From Acetobacteraceae bacterium (GTDB lineage Bacteria; Pseudomonadota; Alphaproteobacteria; Acetobacterales; Acetobacteraceae), in assembly GCA_025356735.1 (NCBI GenBank), contig JANXRT010000201.1, positions 1 to 14,288 of the forward strand: a stretch of 14,288 nt of DNA, read 5' to 3'. The translations under genes and the position numbers were made by a program. Under the pieces are notes generated by a model that saw only the letters and a list, made by a program, of their open reading frames with translations, had not been told where the DNA came from and made no database searches. Below, one piece after another: positions 1 to 5,369 of the stretch. Numbering within the stretch: the first letter of the stretch is position 1; each line of letters starts with the position of its first letter.

Positions 1-894
1 CGCCTCGACCTTGCGGGTGTTCTCGGTGGCGGCCTCGACGACCATGTTCTTCATCGCCTTCTGCAGCTGGTCGAAGGCGCGCACCTCGATCTGGCGCACG
101 CGTTCGCGGCTGATGCCGTACTTGGCCGACAGGTCCTCGAGCGTCTTGGGCTCGTCGGTGAGACGGCGCTCGATGATGATGTGACGCTCGCGCTCGGTGA
201 GCTGCTTCAGGGCACCCGCCAGCATGTGCTTGCGCTGGCCCATCTCCTGGCTTTCGCCGAGGCGCGCTTCCTGGTTGGGCGTATCGTCGACCAGCCAGTC
301 CTGCCACTCCATATCGCCTTCGGCCTTCACCGAGGCGTTGAGCGAGGAGTCGGGCCCGGCAAGGCGGCGGTTCATGTTGACCACCTCCTCTTCCGGCACG
401 CCCAGGCGCGTGGCGATCTTGGTCACGTTCTCGGGGCTGAGGTCGCCCTCTTCGATCGCCTGCATCTGGCCCTTGAGCTTGCGCAGGTTGAAGAACAGCT
501 TCTTCTGCGCCGCGGTCGTGCCCATCTTCACCAGCGACCAGCTGTGCAGGATGTATTCCTGGATGGCGGCGCGAATCCACCACATCGCGTAGGTCGCCAG
601 CCGGAAGCCACGCTCCGGATCGAAGCGCTTGACGGCCTGCATCATGCCGACATTGCCTTCGCTGATCAGTTCGCCGACCGGCAGGCCGTAGCCGCGGTAG
701 CCCATCGCGATCTTGGCCACCAGACGCAGATGAGACGTGACCAGCTTGTGTGCGGATTCCAGATCCTCATGGTCACGCCAACGATGCGACAGGGACAGCT
801 CATCCTCATGGGTGAGCATCGGAAATTTTCGGATTTCCTGCAGGTAACGCGTCAGGTTGCCTTCTGGGGCGATATTTATTGTGGCAGCAGCCAT
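1..894 (-). CDS. rpoH: RNA polymerase heat-shock sigma factor RpoH (sigma-32), 3'-truncated by the window edge
   Basis: This cytoplasmic sigma factor directs RNA polymerase to heat-shock promoters (chaperones, proteases). The visible 298 codons run from the ATG to the window edge without a stop; the family is about 290-300 residues, so only a few C-terminal residues should be missing. Visible parts are region 2 with TYAMWWIRAAIQEYI (about residues 101-115), the RpoH-box QKKLFFNLR (130-138) that separates RpoH from other sigma-70 proteins, and region 4 ending in the helix-turn-helix GISRERVRQIEVRAF near residue 275. The start is supported by a Shine-Dalgarno AAGGGAG seven bases upstream of the ATG. 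The gene follows rluD on the same strand across 286 bp that contain its own promoter. Identification is firm; which RpoH paralogue it is (many alphaproteobacteria have several) cannot be told. Confidence 0.96.
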   Translation of the reverse strand, partial: MAAATINIAPEGNLTRYLQEIRKFPMLTHEDELSLSHRWRDHEDLESAHKLVTSHLRLVAKIAMGYRGYGLPVGELISEGNVGMMQAVKRFDPERGFRLATYAMWWIRAAIQEYILHSWSLVKMGTTAAQKKLFFNLRKLKGQMQAIEEGDLSPENVTKIATRLGVPEEEVVNMNRRLAGPDSSLNASVKAEGDMEWQDWLVDDTPNQEARLGESQEMGQRKHMLAGALKQLTERERHIIIERRLTDEPKTLEDLSAKYGISRERVRQIEVRAFDQLQKAMKNMVVEAATENTRKVEA

Positions 895-915
895 ATATAG
901 GCTCCCTTGCCTACT

Positions 916-954
916 GGATCCGGTAACTACCCTCTACGGCGTAGAACCCGGATC
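916..954 (-). promoter_or_regulatory. Nested hairpin in the rpoH leader
   Basis: GATCCGG (917-923) and CCGGATC (948-954) are perfect 7-bp inverted repeats. They enclose a second perfect inverted repeat, TCTACG-G-CGTAGA (933-945). In the rpoH mRNA this could fold as an outer stem around an inner hairpin ending about 8-15 nt before the Shine-Dalgarno sequence. The pairing is seen directly; any regulatory role, such as temperature-sensitive translation, is inference. It has no U-tract, so it is not an intrinsic terminator. Confidence 0.4.
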
Positions 955-1137
955 GGATTGAGCTGAGCAACGATTAGTTCAGCTTGACGATCGATCGGAT
1001 ACGTTTGGCCACCAAAAGCCATGGACCTCGCCCCGATTAAAGCAGCAACGTGTCCGGACGTTCCCGGCGAGACACGGTTCAAGCACTTGTGCATTTGACT
1101 GTTCCTGCCTGCACGCCTGTATCCGCGTGTTGCAGGA

Positions 1138-1166
1138 TTAATACCGGACCACTGTGGTCCTGTCAA
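1138..1166 (-). promoter_or_regulatory. Housekeeping-type promoter for rpoH with a palindromic spacer
   Basis: Read on the minus strand, a perfect -35 TTGACA (1161-1166) is followed by a 17-bp spacer and a -10 TATTAA (1138-1143, followed by T). The predicted start is near 1131, giving a leader of about 237 nt before the rpoH ATG. The -35 lies 15 bp past the rluD stop, so rpoH can be transcribed independently of rluD. The spacer contains the perfect inverted repeat GGACCAC-N-GTGGTCC at 1146-1160, abutting the -35, which would be a good position for a repressor or activator. The promoter call rests on consensus match only. Confidence 0.65.
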
Positions 1167-1180
1167 TCGATTCGACCTAA

Positions 1181-2215
1181 TCAGCCCACGACATCAGGAT
1201 TACAATCGAGAAAGGTCAGCAATTGCGCCATATCAGGCGGCGGCTCGCTCTCGAACGATAACGGCTTGCCGCTCCTCGGATGGGCGAAGCCAAGCCGGGC
1301 CGCGTGCAGCGCCTGGCGAGGAAAGTCCAGCAACATTCCCCGCTGCGGCTCCGGCACGGTTCGCGCCGCACCTGGTATCCGCCGAAGATATACCGGGTCG
1401 CCGACGATCGGATGGCCGCGGTCCGCCAGGTGAACCCGTATCTGATGCGTGCGTCCGGTCGCCAGCCGGCACTCCAGCAACGCCACGCCGCCCATCGCGG
1501 ATGGATTCAGGGGGTCGCCGTGCCAGGCTCGCAGCCGACGGTAGCGCGTCAGGGCCGGCTTGCCGCCGCTCCGCACCACCGCCATCCGTTTGCGATCGCG
1601 CGGATCGCGGCCGATCGCACCCTCGATCTCGGCTTCGACAGGGTGCGGCGTGCCCCAGCACAGCGCCAGATAGAATCGGTCCAGGTCGCGCGCCGCGAAC
1701 GTCGCCGACAACGCAGCCAGAGCCATTTCCGATTTTGCCACCACCATCACGCCCGAGGTGTCCTTGTCGAGCCGGTGCACGATGCCCGGCCGTCGCTCGC
1801 CGCCGATGCCCGGCAGGCTGTCGCCGCAATGAGCGAGCAGCGCATTGACCAGCGTGCCGTCCTCGTTGCCAGGTGCGGGATGCACGACCAGGCCGGCCGG
1901 CTTGTCGAGCACGATCAGGTCGTCGTCTTCATAAAGGATGTCGAACGGGATTGCCTGCGCCATAGGCCTTGCCGCGACGACCGGCGGCCGATCGACGCTA
2001 TAGATCGCGCCGGGGCGGACAAGCTCGGCCGGGCTGGCCAGCGTCCGGCCGTCGCGGGTGACCCGCCCGTCCAGGATCAGCGCCTTCAGCCGCGAGCGCG
2101 ACAGCCCGGCAATGGTCTCGGCCAGGAAGCTGTCGATGCGCTGACCCGATGTCTCCGCCGGGGCCTCGACGGTAAAGGCCAACGGATCCGGCGCTGGTTC
2201 CGGCACTGGGTTCAT
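1181..2215 (-). CDS. rluD: RluA-family 23S rRNA pseudouridine synthase (RluD-like)
   Basis: It converts specific uridines to pseudouridine; RluD acts on helix 69 of 23S rRNA during 50S subunit assembly. The 344-residue protein has an acidic, proline-rich N-terminus, an S4 RNA-binding domain (about 25-72, QRIDSFLAE...LKALILDGRV) and a catalytic domain with the RluA-family motif HRLDKDTSG, whose aspartate (Asp150) is the nucleophile. RTHQIRVHLADRGHPIVGDP, a conserved C-terminal motif, is also present. Length fits RluD (about 325-350). No clear Shine-Dalgarno precedes the ATG; a candidate -10 element ends 7 bp before it, suggesting a leaderless mRNA. It diverges from the small membrane protein gene at 2274 with 58 bp between the start codons. 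Target specificity (RluD rather than RluC or another relative) is inferred from the S4 domain and length. Confidence 0.88.
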   Translation of the reverse strand: MNPVPEPAPDPLAFTVEAPAETSGQRIDSFLAETIAGLSRSRLKALILDGRVTRDGRTLASPAELVRPGAIYSVDRPPVVAARPMAQAIPFDILYEDDDLIVLDKPAGLVVHPAPGNEDGTLVNALLAHCGDSLPGIGGERRPGIVHRLDKDTSGVMVVAKSEMALAALSATFAARDLDRFYLALCWGTPHPVEAEIEGAIGRDPRDRKRMAVVRSGGKPALTRYRRLRAWHGDPLNPSAMGGVALLECRLATGRTHQIRVHLADRGHPIVGDPVYLRRIPGAARTVPEPQRGMLLDFPRQALHAARLGFAHPRSGKPLSFESEPPPDMAQLLTFLDCNPDVVG

Positions 2216-2222
2216 CGGCGCC

Positions 2223-2252
2223 GTTCTAGGCGGTATTTGACCGCGGCGCCAA
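2223..2252 (-). promoter_or_regulatory. Candidate promoter of rluD
   Basis: On the minus strand TTGGCGC (2246-2252) and CCTAGAAC (2223-2230) resemble the alphaproteobacterial housekeeping -35 (TTGaCGS) and -10 (GCTANAWC) consensus. Seven bases separate the -10 from the rluD ATG, so transcription should begin at or next to the start codon. This is a consensus match only. Confidence 0.45.
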
Positions 2253-2267
2253 GGATTGGGCTAGAAC
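2237..2267 (+). promoter_or_regulatory. Candidate promoter of the DUF6476-type gene
   Basis: TTGACCG (2237-2243) and GCTAGAAC (2260-2267) match the alphaproteobacterial -35/-10 consensus; the -10 fits GCTANAWC in all positions. Only six bases lie between the -10 and the ATG at 2274, predicting a leaderless transcript. It overlaps the oppositely oriented rluD promoter. Confidence 0.45.
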
Positions 2268-2273
2268 CGCCGC

Positions 2274-2546
2274 ATGCGTGCTTTGAAGATATTGACCATC
2301 GGGATGGCGGTGCTGATCGTCGCCGCCACCATCACCCTGGGCTTTCTGATTACAAGAAGGCTCGGCGGGGTCGCGGCCCAGCCGGTGTCCGCGGTGCTCG
2401 ACGAACCCGCCGGCACCCGCATCGCCGGCATCGCAGCCCTGCCCGACCGCCTTGCTGTGCAGCTTCAGGGGGGCGGTCCCGACCGCGTCATATTCCTCGA
2501 TCCCCGCAGCCTGGCACCGCTTGGCCGCGTCGCGCTCACGCATTAG
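2274..2546 (+). CDS. Small single-pass membrane protein, DUF6476-like
   Basis: This 90-residue protein of unknown function has a basic N-terminus (MRALK), one hydrophobic membrane segment at about residues 6-27 ending in the anchor TRR, then a soluble segment of about 60 residues. That topology suggests an inner-membrane anchor with the tail in the periplasm. Length and the opening residues resemble the DUF6476 family, which I recall mainly from alphaproteobacteria; this is recognition by eye. The tail has a pattern (aliphatic strands, GGPDRVIFLDPRSLAPLGRV) reminiscent of small beta-rich domains, but no catalytic motif is visible. There is no Shine-Dalgarno sequence, consistent with leaderless translation. 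It stands alone between rluD (divergent) and tRNA-Glu (co-directional, 56 bp downstream). Confidence 0.75.
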   Translation: MRALKILTIGMAVLIVAATITLGFLITRRLGGVAAQPVSAVLDEPAGTRIAGIAALPDRLAVQLQGGGPDRVIFLDPRSLAPLGRVALTH

Positions 2547-2557
2547 CAGACAAGCGC

Positions 2558-2586
2558 TTGAACTCTCTGCCAAGCTGTCCTAGAAA
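2558..2586 (+). promoter_or_regulatory. Promoter of tRNA-Glu
   Basis: TTGAAC (2558-2563, preceded by C as in the alphaproteobacterial CTTG core) is separated by 17 bp from TAGAAA (2581-2586, within CCTAGAAA). The predicted start at about 2593 lies 10 nt before the mature tRNA 5' end, a usual distance for a tRNA precursor. Confidence 0.55.
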
Positions 2587-2602
2587 CCGCGCCTTGGCCG
2601 AT

Positions 2603-2678
2603 GTCTCGTTCGTCTAGAGGCCCAGGACACCGCCCTCTCACGGCGGGAACACGAGTTCGAATCTCGTACGGGATGCCA
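2603..2678 (+). tRNA. tRNA-Glu (anticodon CTC), CCA encoded
   Basis: The cloverleaf can be drawn completely. The acceptor stem is GTCTCGT (2603-2609) with ACGGGAT (2668-2674), containing two G-U pairs including the terminal 1-72 pair. The D arm has the usual tRNA-Glu form (TCGTCTAGAGGCCCAGGAC). The anticodon stem CCGCC/GGCGG encloses loop CTCTCAC with anticodon CTC at 2637-2639. The T arm has loop TTCGAAT. The discriminator is G (2675) followed by an encoded CCA (2676-2678). It decodes GAG; GAA codons need a separate TTC-anticodon tRNA elsewhere. No introns are seen. Confidence 0.97.
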
Positions 2679-2700
2679 AGGCTATTGAAGGCCTGACTAC

Positions 2701-3537
2701 CTACTTTTTTACCGAGGCCGGCATCCCCGCCGGATCGATGCTCATGCCGAACGCCTCCTGGTTGTGCGCGTGGCACAGGTGATGCAGCCCGAACACGCTC
2801 TCGATCGCGGTCTGCTGGCCCTGGATGTCCAGCGTCCGGTTGACCGCCTCCTTCGTCAGCTTCAGCGCGAACGCCGGCATCCTGGCGATCCGTGATGCCA
2901 ACGCCAGGGTGAACGCCGCCAGGTCGGCGCGGGGCACGACGTGGTTGACCATACCGAAGCCGCGGGCTTCTTCGGCGCTCCAGAAATCGGCGGTGAACAG
3001 CAGTTCCTTGGCCTTGCGCGGCCCCAATTCCCACGGGTGCACGAACCACTCGACACCACACACGCCCATCGTCACCACCGGATCGCAGAAGCTGGCGTCC
3101 TCGCTGGCGATGATCAAATCCATTGCCCAGGCCAGCATCAGCCCGCCGGCGATGCATTTGCCCTGCACCTCCGCGATCGTCGGCTTCGACAGGTTGCGCC
3201 AGCGACGGGTTGCCTGCAGGTAGATTTCCTGCTCTCGCGCGTAGCGGCCGTGGGCGGCGATTTCGGAAAAACCGCCCCAGGTGCCGATTACCGGGAAGTC
3301 CTTGCCAAGTTCGGATTTGCCGGACCGGCGCAGATCGTGCCCGGCGGAGAAATGCGGGTCGGCGCCGGCGAGGACGATCACCTTGACCGCATCGTCGGCG
3401 ATGGCGCGGTCGAAGGCGGCGGTCACGTCGTAGGTCATCTGCAGGTTCTGCGCGTTGCGCATCTCCGGGCGGTTCATCACCACCCGCGCCACGCCCGGCG
3501 CCGCGTCCTGGTAGGTCACCGTTTCATAGTCGCCCAT
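2701..3537 (-). CDS. Enoyl-CoA hydratase/isomerase (crotonase) family protein lacking both canonical glutamates
   Basis: Crotonase-fold enzymes bind acyl-CoA thioesters and stabilise an enolate in an oxyanion hole. This 278-residue protein has the first oxyanion segment AGADPHFSAGHDL (57-69) and the second, GKCIAGG (126-132). At the positions of the two catalytic glutamates of classical enoyl-CoA hydratase it has Met134 (in GGLML) and Val154 (in FCDPVV). It may therefore not hydrate a simple enoyl-CoA; isomerase, hydrolase or dehalogenase-like chemistry is possible, and Asp152 or Glu163 could substitute. The ATG at 3537 is chosen because AAGGGGA lies about 7 bases upstream and the family N-terminus begins there; further upstream codons overlap the divergent lyase gene. 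The stop is 22 bp from the 3' end of the convergent tRNA. Confidence 0.85.
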   Translation of the reverse strand: MGDYETVTYQDAAPGVARVVMNRPEMRNAQNLQMTYDVTAAFDRAIADDAVKVIVLAGADPHFSAGHDLRRSGKSELGKDFPVIGTWGGFSEIAAHGRYAREQEIYLQATRRWRNLSKPTIAEVQGKCIAGGLMLAWAMDLIIASEDASFCDPVVTMGVCGVEWFVHPWELGPRKAKELLFTADFWSAEEARGFGMVNHVVPRADLAAFTLALASRIARMPAFALKLTKEAVNRTLDIQGQQTAIESVFGLHHLCHAHNQEAFGMSIDPAGMPASVKK

Positions 3538-3565
3538 GGCGTTTCCCCTTTGCCTTTGCCGGAAT

Positions 3566-3601
3566 GCTAGGGCGTTTCCGCCACCGCCGAAACCGCCTAG
3601 C
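3566..3601. promoter_or_regulatory. Imperfect 36-bp palindrome between divergent crotonase and lyase genes
   Basis: Two 18-bp half sites match at 13 of 18 positions, with identical outer ends GCTAGG/CCTAGC and a shared G-TTTC core. It sits in the 94-bp divergent region, 28 bp from the crotonase ATG and 30 bp from the lyase ATG. The outer CCTAGC ends resemble -10 cores for each direction, so the symmetry may reflect back-to-back promoters, a regulator site, or both. No regulator gene is in the window. Confidence 0.4.
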
Positions 3602-3631
3602 CTCGATCGAAATCCCGGGGGAATCCAGACC

Positions 3632-5002
3632 ATGCCGTCAGGCGTCTTCGACTCCATCCTGCTGCGCGACTCGTGGAGCACGCAGGAACTCCGAAATATC
3701 TTCAACGACCAGGCGCGGGTACAGGCCTGGTACGACATCGAGGTCGCGCTCGCGCGGGAACAAGCCGCATTCGGTATCATCCCGGAGGCGGCGGCGCGCG
3801 ACATCGCGGCTCATGCGCGGGTCGAGAACGTCGATCTGGAGGCGATCGCCGTCGCCATGCAGCAGGTCAAGCACCCGCTGGTGCCCTCGCTCCGCGCGTT
3901 GCAGGCTTTGTGCACCCCTGAGCACGGCGAGTACCTGCATTTCGGGCCGACCACGCAGGACATCCTCGACACCGGCACCATGTTGCAGCTGAAACAGGCC
4001 CACACGGTGTTCCTGCGCGACCTCACCGCGATCGGCCAGGCACTGTTCGACCTTGCCAAGACCCACCGCGCCACGCCGATGACAGGGCGCACGCACGGCG
4101 TTCAGGCGCTGCCGATCACATTCCGGCATAAATGCGCCGTGTGGTTGCGCGAGGTCGCGCGTCACCGTGAACGGCTGCTTGCCGCCGAGGCGCGCATATT
4201 CGTCGGGTCCATGGTCGGCGCCGTCGGCTCGATGGCGTCATTCGGCTCCCAGGCAATCGAGCTCGAAGCCGCCATCATGCGCCGGCTCGGGCTCGGCTTG
4301 GCCGATATCTCGTGGCAGCCGGCGCGCGACCGGTTCGTCGAATATGTCAGCCTGCTCGGCCTCGTCGGCGGCACGCTGCACAAGATTTGCAACGAGGTCT
4401 TCAATCTCCAGCGCAACGAGATCGACGAGCTGCAGGAGCCGTTCAACGCCGGCAAGGTCGGCTCCTCGACCATGCCGCACAAGCGCAACCCCTCGGTGGT
4501 GGAGGGCGTCATCACCGTCGGCCACGCTCTGCGCCACAATGTCGCGCTGATGTACGAAGCCATGGTGCAGGAGCATGAGCGCGACGGTGCGATGTGGAAG
4601 GTCGAGTGGAAGGCCCTGCCCGAGGCTTGCCTGCTCGCCGGCCGGATGCTGGCGACATCGCTGCACGTGTTGTCCAACCTGATCGTCAACACCGACAAAA
4701 TGCGCGAGAATTTGGACCTGCTTGGCGGGTTCCTGCTGTCGGAGCGGATGATGTTCCATCTGTCGGAGAAGCTGGGAAAGCAGACCGCGCACGAGGTCGT
4801 CTATGAGGCCGCGATGCACGGGCAGGAGCACGGCACCGATTTCGAGACCGCGTTGCTGGCCGATCCGCGCGTCAGCCGGCATATCTCCGCGGACGAAATC
4901 CGGACGGTGCTGGACCCCACGACCTATCTGGGCTTATCGCCAGAGCTGGTGGATCGGGCCTTGGCGCAGACGTTGTCGGAAGGCTGGATTACGGACGCTT
5001 AG
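3632..5002 (+). CDS. Fumarase/aspartase-superfamily lyase (adenylosuccinate lyase-like)
   Basis: Enzymes of this superfamily are tetramers that eliminate fumarate (or a related group) from succinyl-type substrates. The 456-residue protein has all three conserved regions: MTGRTHGVQALP (150-161) with the histidine (155) that serves in catalysis in adenylosuccinate lyase, KICNEVFNLQRNE (251-263), and the signature SSTMPHKRNP (278-287) carrying the catalytic serine loop. The conserved TTQD is at 107-110. The retained histidine in GRTHG argues against 3-carboxymuconate cycloisomerase. It could be PurB itself, but no other purine gene is near and many such paralogues act on other substrates, so I assign the family only. 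The start at 3632 follows GGGGGA about 10 bases upstream. It diverges from the crotonase-family gene, hinting at shared regulation. Confidence 0.87.
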   Translation: MPSGVFDSILLRDSWSTQELRNIFNDQARVQAWYDIEVALAREQAAFGIIPEAAARDIAAHARVENVDLEAIAVAMQQVKHPLVPSLRALQALCTPEHGEYLHFGPTTQDILDTGTMLQLKQAHTVFLRDLTAIGQALFDLAKTHRATPMTGRTHGVQALPITFRHKCAVWLREVARHRERLLAAEARIFVGSMVGAVGSMASFGSQAIELEAAIMRRLGLGLADISWQPARDRFVEYVSLLGLVGGTLHKICNEVFNLQRNEIDELQEPFNAGKVGSSTMPHKRNPSVVEGVITVGHALRHNVALMYEAMVQEHERDGAMWKVEWKALPEACLLAGRMLATSLHVLSNLIVNTDKMRENLDLLGGFLLSERMMFHLSEKLGKQTAHEVVYEAAMHGQEHGTDFETALLADPRVSRHISADEIRTVLDPTTYLGLSPELVDRALAQTLSEGWITDA

Positions 5003-5024
5003 GCGCCGCAGGCAGAAAAAGCAT

Positions 5025-5114
5025 GGGGCTCTGCTCCAAACCCCGCCGCGCCTAACTTAGTAGAGGGGTTACAAGGGGCGACGGCCCCTTGGTGGGGTCG
5101 AGGGGCAGAGCCCC
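5025..5114. repeat. GC-rich composite inverted repeat between convergent genes
   Basis: Perfect outer arms GGGGCTCTGC (5025-5034) and GCAGAGCCCC (5105-5114) enclose CCCC/GGGG pairs (5041-5044, 5094-5097) and a central 8-bp hairpin CAAGGGGC-GACG-GCCCCTTG (5072-5091). The near-symmetry makes it a plausible bidirectional terminator for the convergent lyase and MoaD-like genes, though no T-tract follows. The GGCTCTGC core recurs at 10842, so it is likely a copy of a dispersed intergenic repeat family. I recall similar elements in Acetobacteraceae, but this was not checked. Confidence 0.6.
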
Positions 5115-5120
5115 CGCCTT

Positions 5121-5369
5121 CTATCCGCCGCCGATTTTGGGAATAAGCACGATCTCACTATCGGCCTTTAAGGGCGCAGCGTAAGAGTCCTGGTAAATCT
5201 CACCGTCTATCGCAACGGCCATGCCGTTCTCGACCTGCGCTCCCAGTCCGGGGAATCTTTGATCCAGTTCCCGGATCAACTGACCAAAACTATTGGCCAT
5301 GACTTCGACCTCCGTCCTGCCGCCGAGATACTGGCGGCAGGAGGAGCCCGAGATGTGGACTGTCGGCAC
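5121..5369 (-). CDS. MoaD/ThiS-family beta-grasp sulfur-carrier-like protein
   Basis: This 82-residue protein has the features of ubiquitin-like sulfur carriers: a short N-terminal strand (VHISGSSCRQY), a central helix (SFGQLIRELDQRFPGLG), the segment MAVAIDGEIYQDSYAAPLKADSEIVLIPKI, and a C-terminal Gly-Gly tail (IGGG) of the kind that is adenylated and thiocarboxylated by MoeB/ThiF enzymes. MoaD supplies sulfur for molybdopterin and ThiS for thiazole. The context, last in a molybdenum hydroxylase block, favours a MoaD-like cofactor role, but this is inference and the protein could serve another pathway. The start is GTG at 5369, sharing one base with the TAG stop of the molybdopterin-subunit gene (TAGTG), which implies translational coupling. 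Confidence 0.85.
   Translation of the reverse strand: MPTVHISGSSCRQYLGGRTEVEVMANSFGQLIRELDQRFPGLGAQVENGMAVAIDGEIYQDSYAAPLKADSEIVLIPKIGGG

Noticed and set aside
1280..2617. A 445-codon plus-strand open frame opposite rluD
   Set aside because: It is Arg/His/Ala-rich low-information sequence overlapping rluD and the DUF6476-type gene; the opposite strand has the RluA motif.
2679..2710. Intrinsic terminator for tRNA-Glu
   Set aside because: The AGGC/GCCT stem is only 4 bp and lies 10 bases from the T6 run, which is also the Lys-Lys codons of the crotonase gene; too weak to call.
3632..5002. 3-carboxy-cis,cis-muconate cycloisomerase (PcaB)
   Set aside because: The GRTHG histidine typical of adenylosuccinate lyases is present, and no protocatechuate genes are nearby.
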